Source: an uncultured Bacteroidota bacterium (GTDB taxonomy: Bacteria > Bacteroidota > Bacteroidia > Bacteroidales > P3). Taken from it: a stretch of DNA of 12,681 nt. The stretch is taken from the NCBI GenBank assembly GCA_900546465.1, contig URCX01000044.1:1-12681 (forward strand), given 5' to 3'. Below, one piece after another: positions 7,122 through 12,681 of this stretch. The translations under genes were made by a program, and so were the position numbers. A model generated the notes under the pieces. That model saw only the letters and a list, made by a program, of their open reading frames with translations, searched no databases and was not told the DNA's origin. Position 1 is the first letter of the stretch. The number at the start of each line of letters is the position of its first letter.

Positions 7122-7660
7122 ATATTATCCTTTCTCTTGAATTTGGAAATGTAGAAGAGAACTTGGTTAATGTAGTCTTCCAATTCCGTTTCTTCCATGT
7201 TTATCAACAAATCGAAATATTGTCTGTTCTTTTTTGTATCGTTTGCCACCTTGAAGCCTGCATAAGACAAAAGGCAGATGTAATCGGTCGAGAAGTGCCC
7301 CGAAAGGTCGCAATCTATAAGTATATCAAATCTCTCTTTAAGAAATTCGTCCACCTTTTGCCCCTTTGGCAATCCTGTTATTCCAAATTCCGACAAACTG
7401 CACATTACTGTATTCATCGTCTCTACATACCATAATGGCTTCACTTTTCCGGGGTATATTCCCAACACCATAACCTTTGCTCCACAGGATTGAAATTTAC
7501 GAACGGCAGGTTGTATATCTTTCCACTGTTGTTCCTCCTCAAAAAAGCAAACAAAGCCGACGGATTTGGCATCCGTCATACCGCAGGCTTTTTTCTCTCT
7601 TTTGATTTTCTTCATCTTCGCTTGCAGCGATAGAGTTTGTATGGTGCTTTTCAGAGACAT
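7118..7660 (-). CDS. Conserved hypothetical cytosolic protein coupled to dapA (possibly DUF6913)
   Basis: A 180-residue protein with no signal peptide or membrane segment. A basic N-terminal helix (about 1-27, KMKKIKREKK) is followed by what looks like a small alpha/beta domain: strand GFVCFF (about 35-40), strand KVMVLGIYPG, a SEFGITGLPKG loop, strand FDILIDCDLS, and a C-terminal helical tail ending in basic residues. It resembles Bacteroidota proteins I recall being annotated DUF6913; that family call is from memory and uncertain. No catalytic motif is recognised. It is the first gene of the minus-strand operon, its TGA overlaps the dapA ATG, and a TAATTTTG box lies 21 bases upstream of its start. 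The coupling suggests a role tied to dapA or simply a conserved operon position. Confidence 0.6.
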   Translation of the reverse strand: MSLKSTIQTLSLQAKMKKIKREKKACGMTDAKSVGFVCFFEEEQQWKDIQPAVRKFQSCGAKVMVLGIYPGKVKPLWYVETMNTVMCSLSEFGITGLPKGQKVDEFLKERFDILIDCDLSGHFSTDYICLLSYAGFKVANDTKKNRQYFDLLINMEETELEDYINQVLFYISKFKRKDNI

Positions 7661-7681
7661 TTTAATGCGTTATTCGATTTT

Positions 7682-7689
7682 CAAAATTA
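7682..7689 (-). promoter_or_regulatory. -7 box of the dapA-fba operon
   Basis: Read on the minus strand, TAATTTTG matches TAnnTTTG and lies 21 bases before the ATG at 7660, behind a run of eight T's. TTTG-like words lie upstream (minus strand) but none is at the ideal 19-21 base distance. It would drive the hypothetical gene, dapA and fba together. Confidence 0.5.
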
Positions 7690-7993
7690 CAAAAAAAACA
7701 AATACAAAGCCATTTGCCGAGATGAAAATCTGCTTTAGCGAAAAAACTTCAAGACTTTTGCGGTCTGTTTGATGAGATACTACTCTTCCGAATACTCAAT
7801 TCAAAAGAGGATTATCAAGAGAAGAATACACAATAAAAGAAGCATATTAAGGAGTTGGAAAAGACTTTAACCTCTTGAAACAATCAGCCATACTGCAAGT
7901 TGTATCGGCAACAGATATAAGGAATAAGCCGTAAGCCAAAATCGGGAAATGATGCAGTAGCAGATTATTTCTGTGTAATGCGAATAAGGATAA
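7690..7993. other. Intergenic gap with no recognised gene
   Basis: This stretch lies between the dapA operon promoter (minus) and the purN stop. I see no tRNA, CRISPR or convincing terminator for purN. A short translatable stretch around 7860-7925 (+) reads LLKQSAILQVVSATDIRNKP before a stop and looks a little protein-like, but it has no start, is flanked by stops, and matches nothing I recognise. It may be a gene remnant or chance. Confidence 0.35.
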
Positions 7994-8584
7994 CTATTGC
8001 AGTAGTCGTTCTATGGTCTTCGGATAGTACTCTTTTTCCAAAAGATGTATTTTTTCTTCGAGACTTTCCACTGTATCTCGATTGCTTAGCGTACACTTAG
8101 CTTGAAAAATGATGTCTCCGCTATCGTAGTGTTCGTTTACGTAATGTATGGTAATTCCACTCTCCCTTTCATGAGCCGCAATAACCGCTTCATGCACATT
8201 ATGTCCGTACATGCCTTTCCCACCATAGTTAGGCAGAAGTGCAGGGTGAATGTTTATTATTTTATTCGGAAATGCAGCAAGAAGGTTTTCAGGAAGCAAC
8301 CATAGAAATCCTGCCAACACAATTAAATCCACTTCTCTGGACAACAATAAGTCCACAAGCTTGTTTGTATGGTAGAAATCCTCTCTGTTGAAGTAGTAAT
8401 CTTCTACTCCGAGGTGGTGAGCTCGTTGTCTTACATATGCCTTTTCTTTGTTTACAATCAGAACATCAACTGTTATATCTGTATTTCCTTGAAAGTACTC
8501 GCATATTTGCTGAAAATTGCTACCGTTTCCGGATGCAAAAACCGCAATTCGTTTTTTTGCTTTGATTTTTTCCACTTGATTCAT
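7994..8584 (-). CDS. purN: Phosphoribosylglycinamide formyltransferase
   Basis: A 196-residue cytosolic enzyme of de novo purine synthesis that transfers a formyl group from 10-formyl-tetrahydrofolate to GAR. Visible features: strand RIAVFASGNGSNFQ (12-25) with the Gly-rich phosphate-binding loop, strand VDLIVLAGF, NIHPALLP with Asn111 and His113 of the catalytic triad, the GGKGMYG loop (121-127), and HYDSGDII with the catalytic Asp154. The frame stays open upstream to an ATG at 8632, but I chose 8584. PurN normally begins only a few residues before its first strand, the added 16 residues (Cys- and Phe-rich) look non-coding, and a -7 box lies at 8589-8596, just before this ATG. It is divergent from acpP. 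Confidence 0.94.
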   Translation of the reverse strand: MNQVEKIKAKKRIAVFASGNGSNFQQICEYFQGNTDITVDVLIVNKEKAYVRQRAHHLGVEDYYFNREDFYHTNKLVDLLLSREVDLIVLAGFLWLLPENLLAAFPNKIINIHPALLPNYGGKGMYGHNVHEAVIAAHERESGITIHYVNEHYDSGDIIFQAKCTLSNRDTVESLEEKIHLLEKEYYPKTIERLLQ

Positions 8585-8588
8585 GCTG

Positions 8589-8596
8589 CAAAAATA
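8589..8596 (-). promoter_or_regulatory. -7 box immediately before the purN start
   Basis: On the minus strand TATTTTTG matches TAnnTTTG. Only four bases (CAGC) separate it from the ATG at 8584, so transcription would begin at or within a base or two of the start codon. No clear TTTG is seen at -33. Confidence 0.5.
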
Positions 8597-8725
8597 GCAT
8601 TTTTCGGACGATTGAGGCATAAAAAACAGCACAAAAAGGCAAAAACCGCATAAAAAAGGTCATTTTATAAAGCGTTTGTTTCTAATGGATTAGCCGATAA
8701 AAACAATCATTTAAGACTGAATTTA

Positions 8726-8756
8726 TTGTGGGAATGGAGATTTTTTCGTTCCTTTG
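8726..8756 (+). promoter_or_regulatory. Promoter of the acpP-fabF-rnc-lipA operon
   Basis: TTCCTTTG at 8749-8756 resembles the TAnnTTTG -7 box with one mismatch and is followed by CAAG. TTG at 8726-8728 sits 20 bases upstream as a -33 element. The leader to the ATG at 8791 would be about 28 bases. Confidence 0.5.
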
Positions 8757-8790
8757 CAAGCCAGTTTAATTCATAAAACTTATAGTAGAT

Positions 8791-9027
8791 ATGTCTGAAA
8801 TTGCAACAAAAGTGATAGCTATCGTAGTAGATAAGCTAGGTGTAGAAGAAAGTCAAGTTACTCCTGAGGCAAGTTTCACAGGAGATTTGGGAGCAGATTC
8901 ATTGGACACAGTAGAATTGATTATGGAATTGGAAAAGGAATTCAATCTTTCTATTCCTGATGATCAAGCAGAGAAAATCGCAACTGTTGGCGATGCAATC
9001 GCATACATCGAAAACGCAACAAAATAA
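8791..9027 (+). CDS. acpP: Acyl carrier protein
   Basis: A 78-residue acidic helical protein of standard length that carries fatty acyl chains as thioesters on 4'-phosphopantetheine. The attachment Ser37 lies in the canonical GADSLDTVEL motif at the start of helix II; IPDDQAEKIATVGDAI matches the helix III region. Sequences before and after the motif agree with fatty-acid-synthesis ACPs, as opposed to polyketide carriers. It is the first gene of the operon, 12 bases before fabF, its direct partner. Octanoyl-ACP is also the source of the octanoyl group that lipA, at the end of the operon, converts to lipoyl. Confidence 0.98.
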   Translation: MSEIATKVIAIVVDKLGVEESQVTPEASFTGDLGADSLDTVELIMELEKEFNLSIPDDQAEKIATVGDAIAYIENATK

Positions 9028-9039
9028 TTTCATTTCATC

Positions 9040-10284
9040 ATGGAAATGAGACGAGTTGTCGTTACCGGATTGGGATCGCTTACTCCGATAGGAAACACTG
9101 TAGAGGAATATTGGCAGAGTCTTATTAACGGAGTAAGCGGTGCAAGTCCGATTACGCATTTTGACGCTTCGCAAGCCAAAACACAGTTTGCTTGTGAGGT
9201 CAAAGGATTTGACGCAAGTAAATTCTTTGACAGAAGAGAAGTAAGAAAATACGATAGATTTTCGCAATACGGTATCGTTGCGGCTGAACAAGCCATTGCT
9301 GACTGTAATGTGGATTTCGAGAAGATAAATAAAGAAAGAGCCGGTGTGATTTGGGCTTCCGGCATAGGCGGAATCGTAACTTTTCAAGAAGAAATCACGA
9401 GTTTCGTCAAAGGAGATGGAAGTTTAAGGTTCAGTCCGTATTTCATTCCTAAGATGATAGCGGATATTTGTGCAGGTCATATTTCAATAAAATATGATTT
9501 GAGAGGACCGAACTTTGCTACTGTTTCAGCTTGTGCCTCATCTGCCAATGCTATTGCAGACGCTTTCATGTACATAAAAGCAAATAAGGTGGATTTTATG
9601 GTATGCGGAGGCAGTGAAGCAGCGATTTCGGAAGCAGGAATTGGCGGTTTCAGTTCTATGCATGCCATTTCCCAAAGAAACGACTCCCCTGAAACGGCGT
9701 CAAGGCCGTTCGATAAAGACAGAGACGGCTTTGTCTTAGGCGAGGGAGCCGGGGCTTTGATTTTGGAAGAATATGAACATGCAAAAGCTCGAGGAGCCAA
9801 GATTTATGCAGAAATATGCGGAGCCGGTCTGACAGCAGATGCTTATCACATGACCGCACCACATCCTGATGGACGCGGTGCTTTGGCAGCAATGCGTGAA
9901 GCAATGCGTGAAGCAGATTTGAAACTGGATCAAATACAACATATCAATACCCACGGCACATCAACACCGCTTGGGGACGTTGCGGAGGTGAAAGCTATTG
10001 AAAGTTTGTTCGGAGAACATGCAAAGAACATAAACATCAATTCTACCAAGTCCATGACAGGACATTTGCTTGGAGCTGCAGGAGCAATTGAAGCAATTGC
10101 GACCGTACTTGCAATAAAGAACGGTGTGGTTCCTCCGACAATCAATCACTTTACCGATGATGAAGCTCTCCCTGACTTGAATTACACTTTCAATAAGGCA
10201 CAGAAGAGGGAAATATACGGAGCATTGAGCAATACTTTCGGTTTCGGAGGACACAATGCTTGTATTGCTTTCAAGAAATACTAA
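9040..10284 (+). CDS. fabF: 3-oxoacyl-ACP synthase II (beta-ketoacyl-ACP synthase)
   Basis: A 414-residue thiolase-fold condensing enzyme, full length. It elongates acyl-ACP with malonyl-ACP. The Cys-His-His triad is complete: Cys165 in VSACASSANAI, His305 in NTHGTSTP and His342 in TGHLLGAAGA. Lys337 (NSTKSMTGH) and the C-terminal gating loop NTFGFGGHNA (398-407, Phe400) are present. The N-terminus RRVVVTGLGSLTPIGN is typical. Two in-frame ATGs (9040 and 9046) are possible starts; the first is used here and the difference is two residues. It lies 12 bases after acpP and 27 bases before rnc. The triad and length fit FabF better than FabB or FabH, and it is most likely the main elongation enzyme. 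Confidence 0.96.
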   Translation: MEMRRVVVTGLGSLTPIGNTVEEYWQSLINGVSGASPITHFDASQAKTQFACEVKGFDASKFFDRREVRKYDRFSQYGIVAAEQAIADCNVDFEKINKERAGVIWASGIGGIVTFQEEITSFVKGDGSLRFSPYFIPKMIADICAGHISIKYDLRGPNFATVSACASSANAIADAFMYIKANKVDFMVCGGSEAAISEAGIGGFSSMHAISQRNDSPETASRPFDKDRDGFVLGEGAGALILEEYEHAKARGAKIYAEICGAGLTADAYHMTAPHPDGRGALAAMREAMREADLKLDQIQHINTHGTSTPLGDVAEVKAIESLFGEHAKNININSTKSMTGHLLGAAGAIEAIATVLAIKNGVVPPTINHFTDDEALPDLNYTFNKAQKREIYGALSNTFGFGGHNACIAFKKY

Positions 10285-10311
10285 GGAGACTAATAAGTTT
10301 TCGCAGAGGAA

Positions 10312-11073
10312 ATGTTTCATTTCTGGGAAAAGAATTACAGCGAAGAAGATAGAAAGTTATTGAAGTTATTGAAGAATATTCTTGGGTGCAAGCCCAAGAA
10401 TATTTCCGTTTACAAGTTGGCGTTAATTCATCGTTCCCGTTCTCATAAAGATGCGAAAGGAAACAAACTGAACAACGAACGCTTGGAGTACTTAGGTGAT
10501 ACTGTACTTAGTACCATAGTCGGAGAATTTCTATTCAGGAAATACCCTCATAAAGGTGAAGGCTTTCTCACAGAAATGCGGTCAAAGATAGTAAGTCGTG
10601 CCAACCTCAACAAACTTTCTATAAAGATAGGTTTATCAGACCTTATAAAGTACAGTCGTACCAATGCAGGAGAGTGGCACTATGTCTCTATGGACGGAGA
10701 TGCTTTCGAGGCTCTTGTCGGGGCTTTGTATATTGACAAAGGATACAAGTTTACATATAAAGCTCTAACTCAAAGATTATTCAATTCTTATATGAATATA
10801 GATGAGATAGAAAACACTGCATGGAATTACAAAGGCAAGCTGATTGCATGGGGACAAAAGAGCAGGAAGAATGTATCTTTTGAAATCATCAATATCAAAG
10901 AAATAAATCACAGAAAACAATATACCGTACAAATAAGGATAGATGGAGTTCCAACAGAGACCGCTACGGATTTTTCTGTCAAATCTGCTGAACAACTTGC
11001 ATCGGAAAAAACATACAAAAAGCTCCAATCTTCCGAACAGATTCTAACAAAATCCCAAATAGCAACAGATTAA
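10312..11073 (+). CDS. rnc: Ribonuclease III
   Basis: A 253-residue double-strand-specific endoribonuclease that processes rRNA precursors and structured mRNAs. The catalytic domain covers about 15-160: the signature NERLEYLGDTVLS gives the metal and catalytic residues Glu56, Glu59 and Asp63, and MDGDAFEALVGALYID gives Asp130 and Glu133. A C-terminal dsRNA-binding domain spans about 170-240 (NYKGKLIAWGQKS to SAEQLASEKTYKKL). The start at 10312 is supported by AGAGGA closely upstream, one of the few Shine-Dalgarno-like sequences in the window. It sits between fabF (27 bases) and lipA (1 base). The acpP-fabF-rnc order is widely kept in Bacteroidota, so this is core chromosome. Confidence 0.96.
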   Translation: MFHFWEKNYSEEDRKLLKLLKNILGCKPKNISVYKLALIHRSRSHKDAKGNKLNNERLEYLGDTVLSTIVGEFLFRKYPHKGEGFLTEMRSKIVSRANLNKLSIKIGLSDLIKYSRTNAGEWHYVSMDGDAFEALVGALYIDKGYKFTYKALTQRLFNSYMNIDEIENTAWNYKGKLIAWGQKSRKNVSFEIINIKEINHRKQYTVQIRIDGVPTETATDFSVKSAEQLASEKTYKKLQSSEQILTKSQIATD

Positions 11074-11074
11074 A

Positions 11075-11965
11075 ATGAATAATACGGAACGCAAACCGGA
11101 GTGGTTAAAGATAAAACTCGAAACAGGGGAAAATTACCCCAAAGTAAAGAAGATTGTCGAACTGAATAAACTGCATACCATTTGTAGTAGCGGGAAATGC
11201 CCCAATATCGGACAATGCTGGTCAATTGGGACGGCAACATTTATGATTTCCGGAGACATTTGTACCCGTAGTTGCAAGTTCTGTGCTACAAAAACCGGCA
11301 AACCCATGCCTTTGGATGCCGATGAACCGGAAAAGATTGCTGATTCAGTAAGACTCATGCAACTCAAACATTGTGTCATCACCTCGGTTGATAGAGATGA
11401 TTTGGACGATAAATCCGCTCAACATTGGGCTTTGACAATAGAAGCCGTTCGCAGAAAAAATCCTGAAACCACAATAGAAGTTTTAACGCCAGATTTCGAT
11501 GGACGCGAAGACCTTTTGAATATTGTCTTTGCTGCAAAACCTGACGTTTTCGGTCATAATATGGAGACAGTTAAAAGGTTGTCTGATCAAACACGCAGTC
11601 GTGCAAAATATGATGTCAGCCTGAACGTCTTATCTCTTTCCGACAGGTATGGACTTATTACAAAGACAGGAATAATGGTAGGCTTAGGTGAAACGGAAGA
11701 GGAGGTTATAGGATTGATGAAAGACGTCAGGAAGGCAGGAGTAAGACTTCTTACCATAGGTCAATATCTCCAACCGACCAAAAGTCATATCCCCGTTGTG
11801 GAATACGTAAAGCCCGAACAATTTGCAAAATATAAGGCAATAGGAATGGAACTCGGCTTTGACAATGTCGAAAGCGGTCCGCTTGTTCGTTCATCATATA
11901 TGGCAGAAAGAACATTCTTGGAAGGACAAACACACCATAAGACGTTGGATAAGCAAAAGAAATAG
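11075..11965 (+). CDS. lipA: Lipoyl synthase
   Basis: A 296-residue radical SAM enzyme that inserts two sulfurs into protein-bound octanoyl chains, making the lipoyl cofactor of 2-oxoacid dehydrogenases and the glycine cleavage system. Two iron-sulfur motifs are intact: the auxiliary cluster CX4CX5C (Cys37, Cys42, Cys48), whose fourth ligand is a Ser in the C-terminal RSSY motif (272-275), and the radical SAM cluster CX3CX2C (Cys63, Cys67, Cys70). ESGPLVRSSYMAE and MVGLGETEEE are typical. Its ATG comes one base after the rnc stop, so translation is probably coupled. No lipB is adjacent. Placing lipA behind acpP links the source of octanoyl-ACP with the last step of lipoate assembly. Confidence 0.97.
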   Translation: MNNTERKPEWLKIKLETGENYPKVKKIVELNKLHTICSSGKCPNIGQCWSIGTATFMISGDICTRSCKFCATKTGKPMPLDADEPEKIADSVRLMQLKHCVITSVDRDDLDDKSAQHWALTIEAVRRKNPETTIEVLTPDFDGREDLLNIVFAAKPDVFGHNMETVKRLSDQTRSRAKYDVSLNVLSLSDRYGLITKTGIMVGLGETEEEVIGLMKDVRKAGVRLLTIGQYLQPTKSHIPVVEYVKPEQFAKYKAIGMELGFDNVESGPLVRSSYMAERTFLEGQTHHKTLDKQKK

Positions 11966-12015
11966 AATATTTCATTGCCGAGAGGAGAACAAAATAAGCA
12001 AGGCGGATTAAAACA

Positions 12016-12172
12016 TATCTTTGGCGTACAACTTCTCGCTTCCATAGAATAGCGAGAAAATGCAACAAGAGCATAAAAATAGAGGGAGAATATATTCAGG
12101 ACAATAATTTCCTCGCAAAACTCTCCCTCTAATGAAATAAAATGGCATACCTGCCATGCTCCCCTTTTTGCG
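12016..12172 (+). ncRNA. Candidate small RNA or structured 3' region after lipA
   Basis: TATCTTTG at 12016-12023 matches the Bacteroidota -7 box. Downstream come an 8-base perfect stem (TTCTCGCT 12033-12040 with AGCGAGAA 12051-12058), a 10-base perfect stem (TAGAGGGAGA 12080-12089 with TCTCCCTCTA 12122-12131) that encloses a smaller AGGA/TCCT pair, and a 6-base stem (ATGGCA 12142-12147 with TGCCAT 12152-12157) followed within 8 bases by a run of five T's ending near 12169. Together this could be a transcript of about 140 bases. No -33 element is clear, and I recognise no known RNA family. It could instead be the lipA 3' end and terminator. Confidence 0.25.
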
Positions 12173-12544
12173 TTTAACTCTTTATCATTGCTGCACACTA
12201 AATTTGATGATACAAAACGTCTTCCATATTCAAGTAAATAGACCTTCTAAACCAACATTTCACATTAGCAAGCCATCTCAATCATCTGTAATTCGGCAAA
12301 ATTTATCGACTGTCCGAGGGAAAGTGCATAAAAAAAGGAAGATGTACGACTTTGTATTTGCTCATAAAAGTTTTGAATAGTTGAATGAAGAAGAGATTCT
12401 ATACTATTATCGTATCCTATACGTTCTCAGGAACGGTTTATCACTAAATCATGAAGAGGACTGATTTTGAAAAGCAAATCTAAAACGTTTTTTCCACCAA
12501 AGGCATTGCATTTATCTCTTTTCAGATTTTAGCGAACAACAATG

Positions 12545-12575
12545 AATAAAAAAAAGGGAGCCGTGTGGCTCCCTT
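12545..12575 (-). terminator. Terminator of the minus-strand T9SS-sorted protein
   Basis: A perfect 9-base stem, AAGGGAGCC (12554-12562) with GGCTCCCTT (12567-12575), has a GTGT loop and a run of A's on the left. On the minus strand this gives a GC-rich hairpin followed by a long U-tract, 20 bases past the stop at 12596. Confidence 0.93.
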
Positions 12576-12595
12576 GAAGTATTTGCCGATTGTCT

Positions 12596-12681
12596 TTATT
12601 CGACTATCAGCTTTTGTGTGTTTACATTATTACCGCATAGGATACGTATGTAATATACTCCGCTTGCGTAGTTGCTTGTAT
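12596..12681 (-). CDS. C-terminal end of a second T9SS-sorted protein (partial)
   Basis: On the minus strand the last 27 codons before the TAA at 12596-12598 encode TSNYASGVYYIRILCGNN and then VNTQKLIVE. This is the end of a type A T9SS sorting domain, nearly the same as the end of the protein at the left edge of the window (TSNYASGVYYIHIQCGKD). The rest of the gene is outside the window, so its function is unknown; it is presumably another secreted or surface protein. The strand is opposite to the first copy. Confidence 0.85.
   Translation of the reverse strand, partial: TSNYASGVYYIRILCGNNVNTQKLIVE

Larger units (their letters stand above)
11966..12595. other. 630-base gap without a credible protein gene
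   Basis: The first part (about 12016-12172) holds a promoter-like box and several stem-loops, listed separately. From about 12173 to 12540 I see AT-rich sequence with stops in all frames. The only longer open stretch (12156-12380, +) has no recognisable domain or ribosome-binding context. The last part holds the terminator of the minus-strand gene that enters from the right. Confidence 0.5.

Noticed and set aside
2061..7852. A 14-base word (AAAGAAGCATATTA) shared by the AlbA_2 remnant and the purN-dapA gap
   Set aside because: It does not extend beyond 14 bases, and in AT-rich DNA such a match can arise by chance.
8585..8632. A 16-residue N-terminal extension of purN starting at 8632
   Set aside because: The extension is Cys/Phe-rich, unnecessary for the fold, and would start upstream of the -7 box at 8589-8596.
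9889..9912. A perfect 12-base tandem repeat within fabF (encoding AMRE twice)
   Set aside because: The helix here has the same length as in other FabF proteins and alternating A-M/L pairs are normal at this place, so it is not a recent expansion or slippage event.
12156..12380. A 74-residue open frame on the + strand after lipA
   Set aside because: It has no domain, signal peptide or ribosome-binding context, starts inside a stem-loop, and its composition looks non-coding.
1..12681. CRISPR arrays, tRNA or rRNA genes, intact insertion sequences, toxin-antitoxin pairs or a new defence system
   Set aside because: I looked for short regularly spaced repeats, cloverleaf-like ends, transposase motifs and small paired genes and saw none that hold up.

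Overview
The window comes from the chromosome of an AT-rich member of the Bacteroidota, most likely the order Bacteroidales. Three things point there. Both ends carry C-terminal sorting domains of the type IX secretion system. Several genes are preceded by TAnnTTTG-type -7 promoter boxes instead of sigma70-type -10 boxes. The core gene block purN / acpP-fabF-rnc matches a Bacteroidales layout. I cannot name a genus.

Layout. (1) 1-1775, + strand: the 3' part of a large secreted modular protein, with repeated beta-sandwich and fibronectin III-like modules and a T9SS sorting tail, closed by a strong terminator. (2) 1840-2603: no intact gene, but a decayed AlbA_2 (Schlafen-type) domain gene with an internal stop and frameshifts. 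(3) hcp (hybrid cluster protein), + strand, with its own terminator. (4) An exported, probably outer-membrane protein, + strand, behind a -7 box. (5) A bidirectional terminator at 5184-5210 separates it from a convergent minus-strand operon read from 7660 down to 5235: an unrecognised cytosolic protein (possibly DUF6913), dapA overlapping it by 4 bases, and class II aldolase fba. (6) A 333-base gap with no gene. (7) purN on the minus strand, divergent from the + strand operon acpP-fabF-rnc-lipA. (8) About 630 bases without a credible gene (11966-12595), holding a promoter-like box and several consecutive stem-loops. (9) 12596-12681, minus strand: the last codons of a second T9SS-sorted protein, with its terminator.

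How the genes fit together. The acpP operon joins the acyl carrier protein, the condensing enzyme that elongates acyl-ACP, RNase III, and lipoyl synthase, which completes a cofactor whose octanoyl precursor comes off ACP. The minus-strand operon joins lysine/cell-wall precursor synthesis (dapA) with central carbon flow (fba). hcp fits anaerobic growth with nitrosative stress.

Most of the window is core metabolism, and I found no convincing new defence or mobile system. The observations most worth a second look are the near-leaderless start of purN, the structured gap after lipA (a possible small RNA), the 807-base internal repeat of the first secreted protein, the oppositely oriented, 85%-identical T9SS tails at the two ends, and the AlbA_2 gene wreck next to hcp.
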